This document shows positions 9,501 through 18,017 of a stretch of DNA of 64,000 nucleotides, in pieces. The notes beneath the pieces were generated by a model. It ran no database searches and was not told the DNA's origin. It worked only from the letters and a program-made list of their open reading frames with translations. Each line of letters begins with the position of its first letter. The first letter of the stretch is position 1. The DNA is from Alphaproteobacteria bacterium (lineage in GTDB: Bacteria; Myxococcota_A; UBA796; GCA-2862545), in NCBI GenBank assembly GCA_020632925.1, contig JACKER010000013.1, positions 186,001 through 250,000 of the forward strand, written 5' to 3'. The position numbers were made by a program, and so were the translations under genes.

Positions 9501-10121
9501 CGCTTCCTGACCTACGAGTCCGACCGCTACTTCTCCATGCGCAGCGGGGAGCGGGACGAGGAGCTGCCGCTGATGCGGATGTACGCCGACCAGCAGTACA
9601 TCCACTACCAGAAGGGCGGTGTGGTGCTCTACGCGCTGTCCGAGCGGGTGGGCCGCGACCGCTTCGAGGCGGCCGTGCGCACGTTCCTCGACCAGTGGCG
9701 CTTCGCGGGGCCGCCGTACCCGACCGCGCGGGACTTCGTCGACACGCTGCGCGCCGAGCTCCCGGACGCCGACGACGCGATCAGCGACGCCTTCGAGCGG
9801 ATCGTGCTCTACGACCTGCGCGCGGGCGAGCCCACGGTCCGGGAGGAGGGCGGTCGCTTCCTGCTCACGCTCGACCCGGTCACGAAGCGGATGGTGGCGG
9901 CGGGCGACGGCGCCGAGACCGAGGAGCCCTTCCACGACGAGGTGGAGGTGCGGATCGAGGGGGAAGGCGACGACGTGCACGAGGTCCGCGCCGTGACGCT
10001 GGGCGACGGGCCCGTGGAGATCGCGCTCGACTGGCGGCCGGTGAGCGTGAAGCTCGATCCGCGCGGGCTCTTCCTCGATCGGGACCGCGACGACGACGAG
10101 GCGGACGTGGTCCCGCGCTGA
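6537..10121 (+). CDS. ABC-2 permease fused to M1-family aminopeptidase
   Basis: A 1194-residue fusion. Two ABC-2-type permease blocks come first (about residues 1-270 and 310-570, each with about six membrane helices), then another helix ('LAVGGVASAVFVGFAAFLGW') that places the C-terminal half outside the cytoplasm. The C-terminal half is an M1 metallopeptidase domain with intact zinc site: His943, Glu944 and His947 in 'TAHEVAHQWWAH', and Glu966 in 'LLSESLAQYSSL'. The upstream beta domain contains 'RFGPYQHEILRIVEFPR', the usual M1 lead-in. This permease/M1 arrangement is known in several phyla, paired with a separate ATPase as here. The GTG start overlaps the ATPase stop. It probably couples peptide cleavage at the outer face to transport, but the substrate is not known. 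Confidence 0.92.
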   Translation: MTGLLLLRSELRGWLRRPGVHLFFGLFFLLGLATMGSIAGSIEFIQVGGFGGQQKADSPTAFVLFGVIWGLFATMNIAAASAGAATRDVTDRMHPLVHSTPVSRWNLLVPRYLGGLLVSAYLVSGPPLGMLVARALPILEPERIGALNVPGTLLSLLVWLGPNVLFTSALFFAIGSLTRRMFPAYIGGVFLFVGYLGASAFSDLDDRTIGVLIDPFGSTALDELTRYWTPAESNTLLPIPTGMGLANRALWTGVGLATLLFAFVATPLDEHGWQPLARLWRRPKEVEREVSVPVSAPVPRVARRFDLGARLLQLRVLTRRAVGDVIGHRYFWAFVAAALLFELLNAQNIGKMYGTETWPVTYKVIEMLEGTLGLFLVVVTAFYAGELVWQDRDRGSDQLVDSTPIPDAFPLLARVVALTAVVLGLHTTVLLVGPLFQLFKGYTTFEPALYVRWIYVHSLLRWIPTVVLAIGMHALANHKVVGHGAVIGFFVAMVFRESWGFELDLPWYDSSPSLRYSDMAGWGNGIGAFWVYRAYWLAACVALLAATRLVWVRGTSLGFRHRLAEARRRLDGPTLAVGGVASAVFVGFAAFLGWETVAVGQYENSSDTRSEQAAYERGFKATWAHAPHPEVTAVDARVDLYPSEARALVHGTLSLVNPHDVPIERMLVHFADEDDVVSWTMDPPATEERDPELEVRVWTLSRPIPPGGTATLTFEVDDHVQGMPNGGPETSIVGNGTFLHHGEVFPSFGYQEDWELSDPADRRKHDLPERPRMRDLDDPEARAHSYLGDDAHRVPFQVRLSTEPGQTPLAPGSVVDEGMDEGGRPWRTYRADRPILYFFAFLSGKWEIARRDDGPVPVEVWYHPTHASNVDRMLEGMVASLRTFEERFGPYQHEILRIVEFPRYDSYAQSFPTLIPFSESIGFVARVSDPDEDIDYVYYVTAHEVAHQWWAHQVIAGNGQGATLLSESLAQYSSLRVMEEAYGSEHIDRFLTYESDRYFSMRSGERDEELPLMRMYADQQYIHYQKGGVVLYALSERVGRDRFEAAVRTFLDQWRFAGPPYPTARDFVDTLRAELPDADDAISDAFERIVLYDLRAGEPTVREEGGRFLLTLDPVTKRMVAAGDGAETEEPFHDEVEVRIEGEGDDVHEVRAVTLGDGPVEIALDWRPVSVKLDPRGLFLDRDRDDDEADVVPR

Positions 10122-10157
10122 CGCCAGACCATGGTCCGACGGTGGGGCGGAGGCCGC

Positions 10158-10871
10158 TCAGCGCTCCAGCAGCAGCTCCTCGTATGTCGCGTGCTCGACG
10201 AAGCCGATCCGCGCGTACGCTCGCCGTGCGGCGACGTTGTCGGCGTGGACGTTGAGGGCGACGGTGTCCACGCGGTCCGCGATCCGCTCGCAGAGCGCGG
10301 CCGTGACGCTGCCGCCGAGCCCACGCCCACGGGCGTCCGGGTGGACGGCGACGTTGCCGATGGCGGCGACCCGGTGCTCGGGCGACCACACGTGCAGCCC
10401 GGCGACCGCCACGAGCCGGCCACCCTCGCGGAGGCCAGCGTAGGGCTCGGCCTGGAGCATCCGAGGGTCGAAGAAGTTGTCGGGGTACGATTCGGCGTAG
10501 AAGGCGGACAGCTCGTCGGCGCTGGTCGGGCCCAGCGCTTCGGTCTCCGCGCTCCCGCGGACCGGCGTCGCGAGCCGCATGCGCACGGACGGGATCCGGC
10601 GCGCCACCCGGTGCGGCAGCGCGTCCACCACCCGCTCGCGGACGTGGGCGTAGAGCCGGTCGGGGAGCGTCATCCCGGCGATCAGCGAGCGGGCGGGCTC
10701 GCCCGGGACCATGCACACCAGCGTCCCGCCCTCGAACAGCAGGGCCACCGCGTCCTCCGCGACGGCCCAGGCGATGCGGCCCTCGTAGAACGGGTCCAGG
10801 TCGCCGAGCTCGTAGGCGTGCAGCGCCGGGTCCCGCCGCAGGAAGCGCTCGATCCGCGCGCGCTCGTCCAT
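10158..10871 (-). CDS. GNAT-family N-acetyltransferase
   Basis: 237 residues. The C-terminal half holds the GNAT fold: 'VAAIGNVAVHPDARGRGLGGSVTAALCERI' region with the acetyl-CoA pyrophosphate loop 'RGRGLGG', followed by 'VALNVHADNVAARRAYARIGF', the usual beta5-alpha4 segment. The N-terminal half ('ERFLRRDPALHAYELGDLDP') resembles members in which the first domain is a degenerate GNAT copy. The ATG at 10871 has a purine-rich GGGAGGGGG just upstream. The acceptor is unknown. The gene converges with the ABC-M1 gene and diverges from the lipoprotein gene at 10930. Confidence 0.88.
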   Translation of the reverse strand: MDERARIERFLRRDPALHAYELGDLDPFYEGRIAWAVAEDAVALLFEGGTLVCMVPGEPARSLIAGMTLPDRLYAHVRERVVDALPHRVARRIPSVRMRLATPVRGSAETEALGPTSADELSAFYAESYPDNFFDPRMLQAEPYAGLREGGRLVAVAGLHVWSPEHRVAAIGNVAVHPDARGRGLGGSVTAALCERIADRVDTVALNVHADNVAARRAYARIGFVEHATYEELLLER

Positions 10872-10929
10872 GCCCCCTCCCGGGCGTCGCCGGCCCCGAG
10901 CAGCTATACTTCCCGGCTCGGGAGTGGGC

Positions 10930-11409
10930 ATGTCTCGCTGGTGGACGGCATCTTGGTGGATCGTCGCGGTCGGGTGCGACGGCGGAACGACCACCCCCAC
11001 CATCGGCGGCTGCGAGACCGGCGCTGCGCCCACCCTCGAGATCGGCATCGGCCTCGAGGGGTACGAGCCGCTCGGCGAGATGGGGCACTTCCCGCTGATC
11101 CACGGACCCCAGGGTGGTTTCCACCTCGAGATCGGCCTGCGGGCCACCCACCTCGACGCGAGCGATCTGGCGCTCGGGCACATGGTCGGCACCATCGACG
11201 GCACGGTGTACGCCGACTCCGAGCCCTGGATCGACTTCCGCTGCCAGAACGCCTCCGACGCCCAGGAGGCCTACGGGATGCTGCTCATCTACGACAGCAC
11301 CCCCGACTTCCTCGACGGGAAGACCACCGAGGTCTCGGTCGACGTCACCGACATCGCCGGCAACACCGTCAGCGCCACCCGAACCTTCGTCATCGAGGAC
11401 ACCCTGTGA
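10930..11409 (+). CDS. Small lipoprotein, unknown function
   Basis: 159 residues. The N-terminus 'MSRWWTASWWIVAVGCDGG' is a short signal with lipobox VAVGC, so the mature protein should start at Cys16 and be lipid-anchored. The mature part is beta-rich and ends with 'EVSVDVTDIAGNTVSATRTFVIED', the look of a final Ig-like strand pair; it may be a single Ig-like domain. Two further Cys residues could form a disulfide. GGGAGTGGGC precedes the ATG. The stop overlaps the next lipoprotein's start (TGATG), so the two are co-translated and may act together at the cell surface. Confidence 0.75.
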   Translation: MSRWWTASWWIVAVGCDGGTTTPTIGGCETGAAPTLEIGIGLEGYEPLGEMGHFPLIHGPQGGFHLEIGLRATHLDASDLALGHMVGTIDGTVYADSEPWIDFRCQNASDAQEAYGMLLIYDSTPDFLDGKTTEVSVDVTDIAGNTVSATRTFVIEDTL

Positions 11410-12617
11410 TGCGCACCGCCCTCCTCCTGCTGCCCGCCCTCCTCCCGGCCTGCTCCGGCGACGGCAAGGACACCGACACGACCGCTGACCCCGTCGACTG
11501 CTCGACCCGCCCCACGGACATCCCGACCGCGCGCGGCGAGATCGCTGGCGGGTACGACGACGCGACCGGCAGGTTCGTGTTCTTCGGCGGCGACGAGGGC
11601 GTGCCGGTCAACTGCAGCTCGCAGACGAGCTTCGTGAAGGACACCTGGGTCTGGGAGTCGGACTGCGGCAACTTCCGCGAGGTCGCGGCCTCGGGCCCCA
11701 GCGCGCGCGGACGGTACGCGGGCGCCGCCGGCGGCGGGAAGTTCTACGTCCAGGGCGGGCGCTTCCGCGACGGCACCAGCGGCGACTACACGCTGCGCCC
11801 CGATCTGTGGGCCTTCGACTTCGCCTCCGAGACCTGGGCCGAGCTGAACGGCGACGGTCCGGACCGGCGGAACAACCACGCGGGCGCGGTCGTGGCGGGC
11901 GGCAAGCTCGTGATCCACGGCGGCACGGGCAGCACCAACGGCCTGTCCTACTCCCCGCTGTTCGTCGACACCTGGGTCTACGACCCGGCCTCCGACAGCT
12001 GGTCGGAGATCACCGGCGCGGGCGGCCCCGGCCGGGTGTTCCACGCGCTCGCGAGCGACGGCCAGAACCGGGTGTGGCTGTTCGGCGGCGGCGACGAGAA
12101 CGCGTTCTCCGGCCCGTTCTTCAAGGACGTGTGGGAACTCGACGTGAGCGGCGGCACCTGGACCCGGCTGCACGACGGCAGCGGCAAGGCCCCCGACGGG
12201 CGGATCTGGCCGAACCTGGCGTACGACGCGGCGCACGACCAGCTCGTGATGTTCGCGGGGCACGACGACCGCGCGCTCGGCAACAGCAACGCGGTGTGGA
12301 CCTTCGATCTCGCGACCGACAAGTGGACCGAGAAGCGCGGCGGCGACGTGGTGGATGCGGGCGCGAACGGGTTCTGCGACTTCCCCGCGGACTTCGTGGC
12401 GGCCGACTTCGACTCGCCCGAGCGTCGCTACGGCGCCGCCATGGCGATCACCGGCGACGGGCGCCTGGTGACCTTCGGCGGCAAGACGGACTGCGGCATC
12501 ATCAACGACCTGTGGACGTACGACATCGCTGGTGACGCCTGGACCCGCGTGCTGCGCGCCACCGACGGCGAGAGCTGCATCCGCGCGTACGACGACTGCA
12601 CCGCGCTCTGCTTCTGA
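11409..12617 (+). CDS. Kelch-repeat lipoprotein
   Basis: 402 residues. 'MRTALLLLPALLPACSG' gives a lipobox at Cys15. The mature part holds about six kelch-type blades. Each has the signature of small residues (GG), then a Trp/Tyr strand such as 'DTWVYDPASDSWSEI', 'DVWELDVSGGTWTRL', 'AVWTFDLATDKWTEK' and 'DLWTYDIAGDAWTRV', predicting a beta-propeller. Conserved Cys pairs (for example 'DCGIIND', 'ESCIRAYDDC') suggest an exported, disulfide-containing protein. Kelch propellers bind proteins or sugars; no catalytic residues can be assigned. It overlaps the upstream lipoprotein gene by 1 bp. Confidence 0.85.
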   Translation: MRTALLLLPALLPACSGDGKDTDTTADPVDCSTRPTDIPTARGEIAGGYDDATGRFVFFGGDEGVPVNCSSQTSFVKDTWVWESDCGNFREVAASGPSARGRYAGAAGGGKFYVQGGRFRDGTSGDYTLRPDLWAFDFASETWAELNGDGPDRRNNHAGAVVAGGKLVIHGGTGSTNGLSYSPLFVDTWVYDPASDSWSEITGAGGPGRVFHALASDGQNRVWLFGGGDENAFSGPFFKDVWELDVSGGTWTRLHDGSGKAPDGRIWPNLAYDAAHDQLVMFAGHDDRALGNSNAVWTFDLATDKWTEKRGGDVVDAGANGFCDFPADFVAADFDSPERRYGAAMAITGDGRLVTFGGKTDCGIINDLWTYDIAGDAWTRVLRATDGESCIRAYDDCTALCF

Positions 12618-12627
12618 GGAGGACGTC

Positions 12628-13197
12628 GTGGGCCTGACCGTCCAGGAGATGCTGCAGAAGATGCGCGACGGCGTCGCCGCACGCACCGGGCACGACTTCG
12701 ACCACTGGGTGGGCGTGGCGCGAGCCAGCGGCATCATCGGGCACAAGGCGCTGACCGACCACCTCAAGACGACGCACGCCCTCAACCACAACGAGGCCCA
12801 GTGGGCGGCGTGGGCGGTGCTCGATCCCGGCAGGCTCACGGCCTACGACGCGCCCGCGGACCTCGTCGACGAGCTGTACGCCGGCAAGAAGGCAGGGCTG
12901 CGCCCGGTCTACGACGCGCTGATGGCCGCGGGGACGGCGCTGCCGGGCGTGAAGAGCACGGTGTGCAAGACGTACACCTCACTCTCCGGCGCCACCCAGT
13001 TCGCCATCCTCGCGCCGCGGACGAACAAGTCCGTGGACCTCGAGCTGATCCTCCCCGAGGACGCCTCGCACCCCGCCCTCGAGACCTTCAAGAGCTCCAA
13101 CCCCAAGTTCACGCGCCGCGTGCGGATCAGCGACGCCGCCCAGGTGGACGAGGCGGTCGTCGGGCTCTTGCGCCTGGCGCGCGCTCAGGTGGGCTGA
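12628..13197 (+). CDS. DUF4287/DUF5655-type cytoplasmic protein
   Basis: 189 residues in two parts. The N-terminal helical part 'MLQKMRDGVAARTGHDFDHWV...HKALTDHLKTTHALNHNEAQWAAW' matches my memory of DUF4287. The C-terminal alpha/beta part, with 'KSTVCKTYTSLSGATQFAILAPRTNKSVDLEL', matches DUF5655. Such fusions are common in soil bacteria and have no established function. The GTG start has TGAGGAGG just upstream, where the kelch gene ends 10 bp before, so it may belong to the same transcript. The 3' end overlaps the convergent pseudopeptidase gene by 13 bp. Confidence 0.75.
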   Translation: MGLTVQEMLQKMRDGVAARTGHDFDHWVGVARASGIIGHKALTDHLKTTHALNHNEAQWAAWAVLDPGRLTAYDAPADLVDELYAGKKAGLRPVYDALMAAGTALPGVKSTVCKTYTSLSGATQFAILAPRTNKSVDLELILPEDASHPALETFKSSNPKFTRRVRISDAAQVDEAVVGLLRLARAQVG

Positions 13198-15635
13198 GGC
13201 GGCTCCCGGCGGCGCAGCTGGCGTCCGCGCAACGGGAGGACCTCGTCGGGGTCGACCTCCACGCGCTCAACCTCGGCCGCGTCGAGCCAGCCCTCGGCGA
13301 CGCCGTCCACCACGCGGAGCCAGGTCGTCGTTTGGCCGGCGCGCGTCGTCGCGACCACGGGGACCTCCCAGGTACCGAGGGCCGTGTCGGCCGTCAGGGA
13401 CACGTGGACCCGCTCGCCCTCCTGGGCCCAGGTGCCCTCGACCGATGGCCGCAACCCGGCGATCACGAAGGCGTCGACGCTGTCGCGGAAGGACACGCGG
13501 GAGACCGTCTCGAGCTCGCTCACCAGCGCGTCGAGGGACGGGTCGGGTCGTGTGCGCAGGCGGGTCAACGCCTCCATCATCGCCTTCTCGCCGATGCGCG
13601 CCTGCACGGCTCGGCCGAGGAAGCGCGCGCCCACCTCGTCCGCCCACCAGGCGTTCGTGCCCACCAGCGACTGCAGCCCGTCCTGGGGGGCCTCGCGCGC
13701 CAGCCTCCGGTCGGTCTCGGCGTCCCACGTGGCCACCAGCTTGCGTCCCCAGGCCTCGTCGACGAACCGGTCGCGGAAGACCTTGGGGATCGCTCGGGAC
13801 AGCCAGCGGTCCTGCTCGGGCCAGGGGAGATCCGCGAACCAGGCGGCCGCCATCGCCTCGGCCAGCGCGCGCTCGGCGGCGTGGGGGAAGGCGCCCTCGA
13901 GCTCGCGCGCGAGGCTCGTGCTGCCGATCAGCGGGATCGCGACCACGCCGTCCATCACCACCTGGCCCTGCCCCACGTAGCGGAAGGTCGCGGGGGTCTG
14001 TGGGTCGCCCGGGGTCCGATGGGGGTCGTGCTGGACGTAGCCCACGGGGTGGTCCTGGCCCTGGATCACCACCGCCTCGGGGTGGGGCCAGGGCGGCAAC
14101 ACCGTCCCGTAGAAGTGCAGGACCGAACGGAGTCGTGCCGGCATGCGCCGATCCATGGACATGGAGTGCTTGAGGATCCGGATCGGCGGGTAGGGTCCGT
14201 GACCGTCCTCCCGCGTCTCGCTCAGATCGCCCGCGGAGATCGTGGTCGGGCCGTCGAGCTCGGCGACCCACAGCCGCCCGTCACCCCAGGGGCGTCCCAG
14301 GGCGCCCCCGCCGACGCTCACCTGGTAGCCGGGGACGATGGTGCCTGCGCGCACCTCCGCGGGGTAGCGCACGGGTCCGGTGGGCAGGCGCGGCAGGACG
14401 GACAGCCCGCTCGTCACGCGGCCCAGCGTGATGGCGTCGGGCAGCCCACGAGGGAGGCTCGACCCGTCGTGATCGATGTCGTCGAGGACGTGGATCGCCC
14501 ACTCCGGCACCTGGAGGATCCCGGAGACGTCCCAGCGCTCCTCCCAGTCGAGCCGCAGGTCCACCGTCTCGCCTGCTCCGACAGACTCCGGGAGCAGCCA
14601 GCTCCTCGCGATCCAGTCGCTCCCGGCACGGTCGGGACCGAAGGGGAGCTCGACGGGCTCGAGGGGCTCGCCCTCACCGGTCGTGGCCAGGGTGAGGACC
14701 GGGTCTCCCACGATGGGGATCTGTCCCTGCCGGAGCGTGGTCTCCGTGCGGGGCAGCCACACGTCGACCCAGCGCCCACCGCCGCCAGCGCGGATCTGCA
14801 GCCGGACCTGGGAGCGGGCCAGCGCCGCCGAGCCGATCGGGCGCTCGAGCACGAGGTTCACCTCGCCACGCACGGCGCTCCACTCGGCCTCTCCGCTCCG
14901 CGGCACGCCGGACAGGATGCGGAGCGGGTGGTCGTCGGCCCCCTGCCCGTGGACGGCGAGCACCTGGGATCGGGTGTCGTCCACGAGACCGCTCGGGTCC
15001 ACCACCCAGGTCAGCCAGGTGCGACCGAGGTCCGCGCTGTCGTCCACCGCGCCGATCAGCGGTCCGAGGTCGTGTTCCGGGCGCAGCTCCACGATCGCCC
15101 GGGCCTCGCCCTCCCGGAAGGCCTCGCGGGCCAACATCGCCTGGGGATCGAGCCGAGCGGCCGTCAGCGCACGACCTCGGGCGCGCAGCGCGTCGCGGGC
15201 ACGATCCAGCGCGCGTCGCGGCGTGAGCGCGCTGACGAGGACCTGCTGGTGCCCGGTCTCGTCGACGAAGCTGATGGTCTTGGGGTCCTCCTCGAGCGGG
15301 TGCCCCAGCTCCACGGCCGCCAGCAGCTCGGGTCGCAGGCCGATCGCCAGCAGCACCTCGCCGGGCTCGGCCCACCGCTCGCCCGCGCCCACGCCGAGGT
15401 CGGGTACCGCGGCGCGGAGGGAGAGGGCCTCGCCCGAGGTCGCGACAGGCACGTCCAGCGAGGCGTCGCCGACGAAGACGAAGCCCACGGGCCGGTCCCC
15501 GTCGATCACGGGGAACAGGATGCCCCCCGTCAGCGCGCCGCGCGCCTGCCCGAAGGCGACCTGCTCGTCTTCGACCCAGCGACCGTGCGGATCGACCTCC
15601 AGGGCCAGGGCGGTCGTCGCGAGCCATCCGATCAT
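13185..15635 (-). CDS. Secreted M1-peptidase-like protein, zinc site lost (copy 1 of 4)
   Basis: 816 residues, last gene of a four-gene tandem array. The start 'MIGWLATTALALEVDPHGRW' is a signal peptide followed by the family's DPHGRW block. The ATG has GGAGAG upstream and lies 10 bp after copy 2. The domain order follows M1 peptidases: an N-terminal 'G.FPV..GDRPVGFVFVGDASL' beta region, a beta-sandwich, 'HFYGTVLPPWPHPEAVVI' (like the M1 FGPYP lead-in), then 'LAEAMAAAWFADL...DRWLSRAIP', where M1 enzymes have HExxHQWFGDL...WLxEG. Both His and the downstream Glu are absent, so peptidase activity is not expected. Residues 1 to about 105 are almost identical to copy 3. Function unknown. Confidence 0.8.
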   Translation of the reverse strand: MIGWLATTALALEVDPHGRWVEDEQVAFGQARGALTGGILFPVIDGDRPVGFVFVGDASLDVPVATSGEALSLRAAVPDLGVGAGERWAEPGEVLLAIGLRPELLAAVELGHPLEEDPKTISFVDETGHQQVLVSALTPRRALDRARDALRARGRALTAARLDPQAMLAREAFREGEARAIVELRPEHDLGPLIGAVDDSADLGRTWLTWVVDPSGLVDDTRSQVLAVHGQGADDHPLRILSGVPRSGEAEWSAVRGEVNLVLERPIGSAALARSQVRLQIRAGGGGRWVDVWLPRTETTLRQGQIPIVGDPVLTLATTGEGEPLEPVELPFGPDRAGSDWIARSWLLPESVGAGETVDLRLDWEERWDVSGILQVPEWAIHVLDDIDHDGSSLPRGLPDAITLGRVTSGLSVLPRLPTGPVRYPAEVRAGTIVPGYQVSVGGGALGRPWGDGRLWVAELDGPTTISAGDLSETREDGHGPYPPIRILKHSMSMDRRMPARLRSVLHFYGTVLPPWPHPEAVVIQGQDHPVGYVQHDPHRTPGDPQTPATFRYVGQGQVVMDGVVAIPLIGSTSLARELEGAFPHAAERALAEAMAAAWFADLPWPEQDRWLSRAIPKVFRDRFVDEAWGRKLVATWDAETDRRLAREAPQDGLQSLVGTNAWWADEVGARFLGRAVQARIGEKAMMEALTRLRTRPDPSLDALVSELETVSRVSFRDSVDAFVIAGLRPSVEGTWAQEGERVHVSLTADTALGTWEVPVVATTRAGQTTTWLRVVDGVAEGWLDAAEVERVEVDPDEVLPLRGRQLRRREPPQPT

Positions 15636-15645
15636 CACGCTCTCC

Positions 15646-18015
15646 TCAGCCGTCCACGGTGGAGGTCTGCCGCAGGATGCCACGGCGCCGCAGCGGCATT
15701 CGGTGGTCGGGGTCGATCGCCACGTCCACGACCTCCTCCGCGGTCAGCAGCCCCTCGCCGACCCCGTCGACCAGGCGGACCCAGGCCGTGACCTCGCCGT
15801 GGCGGGTCGTGGCGACCACGGGGACCTCCCAGGTCCCGAGCGGGACGTCGGCGGTGAGCCGTACGCGGAGCTCGTCGCCGTCGCGCTCCCAGGTTCCGTC
15901 CACGGCGGGGCGGAGACCTGCGACGACGAAGACGTCGAAGCTGTCGCGCAGGGGGACCTTCGAGACGGACTCCAGCTCGGCGACCAGCCGGTCGAGCGAG
16001 GGGTCCTCGCTGGCCTGGAGCCGCGCCAGCCCCTCGAGCAGCGAGCGCTCCCCGATCCGGGCGGCGATCGTGCGGCCGAGGAAGCGCGCCCCTGTCTCGT
16101 CGGCCCACCAGGCCTCCGTCCCGACGAGCGACTGCAGGCCGTCGCGAGGTGCCTCGCGCGAGAGGCGCTGCTCGGTGACGACCTCCCAGGGCCGAGCGAC
16201 CTTCTCGCCCCAGGCCTCCTCCACGAAGCGGTCGCGCAGGACCATCGGGATGGCGCGCCCGAGCCAGCGGTCGCGCTCGGGCCAGGGGAGCTCGGCGAAC
16301 CATCCGGCCGCCAGCGCCTCCGCGAGGTCCCGTTCCGCGGCGCGCGGGAAGGTCACCTCGAGCTGGCGCTCCAGCCCGGGCCGACCGATCGCGCGCACGC
16401 CCTCGAACACGAGCTGGCCTTGTCCCGCGTAGGTCACGCGGGGTGGGATCGAGGGATCGAACGGCGTGGCGTCGGACACGGGGTGGTCCTGGCCGCGCGC
16501 GAACACGACCTGACGGAAGGGGAACGTCGGCAGGGTCGTGCCGTAGAAGTTCAGGACCGAGCGGATGTGCTGTGCCAGGTGCTTGTCGGGGAACGCGCCC
16601 TGCAGCAGCCGTACGGCCGGGAACCCGCCGTGACCGTCCTCCAGGGTCTCGTGCAGCGCGCCGGCGGTGATCGTCGTGGGCCCGTCGACCTGCGCCACCC
16701 AGAGCCGACCGTCGCCCCAGGGGCGCCCCACGGCCCCGCTGCCCACCGACATCTGGTAGCCGGGCACCAACGTGCCCGCGCGCACCTCGGCCGGGTAGCG
16801 CTCGGGTCCGGTCGGGACCACCGGCAACACGGGGAGCCCCGCCGTCACGCGCCCCAGCGTGAGGTAGGAGGCGGACGTGTCGCCGCCGAGCTGGAGGATG
16901 CCGGAGACGTCCCAGCGCTCCTCCCAGTCGAGCCGCACGTCCACGACCTCCCCCGGGTCGGCGTCCTCGGGCAGCAGCCAGCTCGCCACGATCCAGTCGG
17001 CGGTCGCCCGCTGTCCGCCGAAGGGCAGGCGGACGGGCACCAGCGTGGCCCCGTCCGAGGTGGTCGCGCGGGTGATGACGGGATCGCCGGTCACGGGGAT
17101 CTGCCCACGCGTGGTGGTGGTCACGGTGTGTGGGACCCACAGGTCGACCCAGCGGCCCCCTCCGCCGGCCCGCAACGCGAGGTGGACCTCGGTGTGCGCC
17201 AGCGCCGCCGTGCCGATGGGGCGGTCCAGCACGACGTTGGCCTCGCCGCCGATCGCGGTCCACTCGGGCTCACCGCGGCGTGGCACGCCGCTGAGCACGC
17301 GGAACGGGTGGCCCTGGGCTCCCTGGCCATGGACGGCGAGGATCTGACCGCGGTCCCGGTCGACGAGTCCGCTCGGGTCCACGACCCAGGTCATCCAGGT
17401 CCGGGCGAGGTCGGCGCTGTCGTCGATCGCGCCGATCAGGGGCCCGAGGTCGTGCTCGGAGCGGAGCTCGACGATCGCGCGTCGCTCGCCGTCGCGGAAC
17501 ACCTCCCGGCCGAGCATGGCGGACGGATCGAGGCGGGCGGCGGTCAGGGCGCGGGTCCGGTCGCGGAGGGTGGCGCGGGCCCGCTCGAGCGCGGCGCGAG
17601 GCGTCAGCGCGGTGACGAGGACCTGCTCGCGGCCCTGGTCGTCGACGAAGGCGATGGTCCTGTCGCCGCCGGTGAGCGGGTGGCCCGCCATGGCCGCGGC
17701 CAGCACCTCCTCGCGCAGACCGATGGCGAGCAGCACCTCGCCCCGTTCGGTCCAGCGCTCGCCCGCGGTCAGCGAGAGCTCGGGCAGCCCGGCACGGATG
17801 GCGAGCGCCTCCCCCGAGGTGGCGACAGGGACGGTGAGCGAGGTCTCCCCTACGTAGACGAAGCCGACGGTCAGGCCCTCGTGGGTGAGGGGGAAGGAGA
17901 CACCACCGCGCAGCTCCGCGCGTGCCACGCCGGCGGCGGCCTCCACGTCCTCGACCCAGCGCCCGTGCGGATCGACCTCGAGGGCCAGCGCGGGGAGGGC
18001 GAGCCAGGTCAGCAC
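15646..18015 (-). CDS. Secreted M1-peptidase-like protein, zinc site lost (copy 2 of 4)
   Basis: 789 residues. The GTG start lies 2 bp after the stop of copy 3, implying translational coupling. 'MLTWLALPALALEVDPHGRWVED' is a signal peptide plus the DPHGRW block. It is about 25-30 residues shorter than its sisters because the segment after 'DVSGILQ' lacks the insert they carry. The degenerate active-site region reads 'LAEALAAGWFAELPWPERDRWLGRAIP', with no HExxH and no distal Glu. About residues 105-190 are nearly identical in DNA to copy 3. The protein is expected in the periplasm or outside the cell; no catalytic role can be assigned. Confidence 0.8.
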   Translation of the reverse strand: MLTWLALPALALEVDPHGRWVEDVEAAAGVARAELRGGVSFPLTHEGLTVGFVYVGETSLTVPVATSGEALAIRAGLPELSLTAGERWTERGEVLLAIGLREEVLAAAMAGHPLTGGDRTIAFVDDQGREQVLVTALTPRAALERARATLRDRTRALTAARLDPSAMLGREVFRDGERRAIVELRSEHDLGPLIGAIDDSADLARTWMTWVVDPSGLVDRDRGQILAVHGQGAQGHPFRVLSGVPRRGEPEWTAIGGEANVVLDRPIGTAALAHTEVHLALRAGGGGRWVDLWVPHTVTTTTRGQIPVTGDPVITRATTSDGATLVPVRLPFGGQRATADWIVASWLLPEDADPGEVVDVRLDWEERWDVSGILQLGGDTSASYLTLGRVTAGLPVLPVVPTGPERYPAEVRAGTLVPGYQMSVGSGAVGRPWGDGRLWVAQVDGPTTITAGALHETLEDGHGGFPAVRLLQGAFPDKHLAQHIRSVLNFYGTTLPTFPFRQVVFARGQDHPVSDATPFDPSIPPRVTYAGQGQLVFEGVRAIGRPGLERQLEVTFPRAAERDLAEALAAGWFAELPWPERDRWLGRAIPMVLRDRFVEEAWGEKVARPWEVVTEQRLSREAPRDGLQSLVGTEAWWADETGARFLGRTIAARIGERSLLEGLARLQASEDPSLDRLVAELESVSKVPLRDSFDVFVVAGLRPAVDGTWERDGDELRVRLTADVPLGTWEVPVVATTRHGEVTAWVRLVDGVGEGLLTAEEVVDVAIDPDHRMPLRRRGILRQTSTVDG

Positions 18016-18017
18016 GG

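Noticed and set aside
6054..9980. Long open frame on the minus strand (over 1300 codons) opposite the permease-peptidase gene
   Set aside because: Arg/His/Ala-rich low-complexity protein with no motifs; a third-position-GC shadow of the real gene on the other strand.
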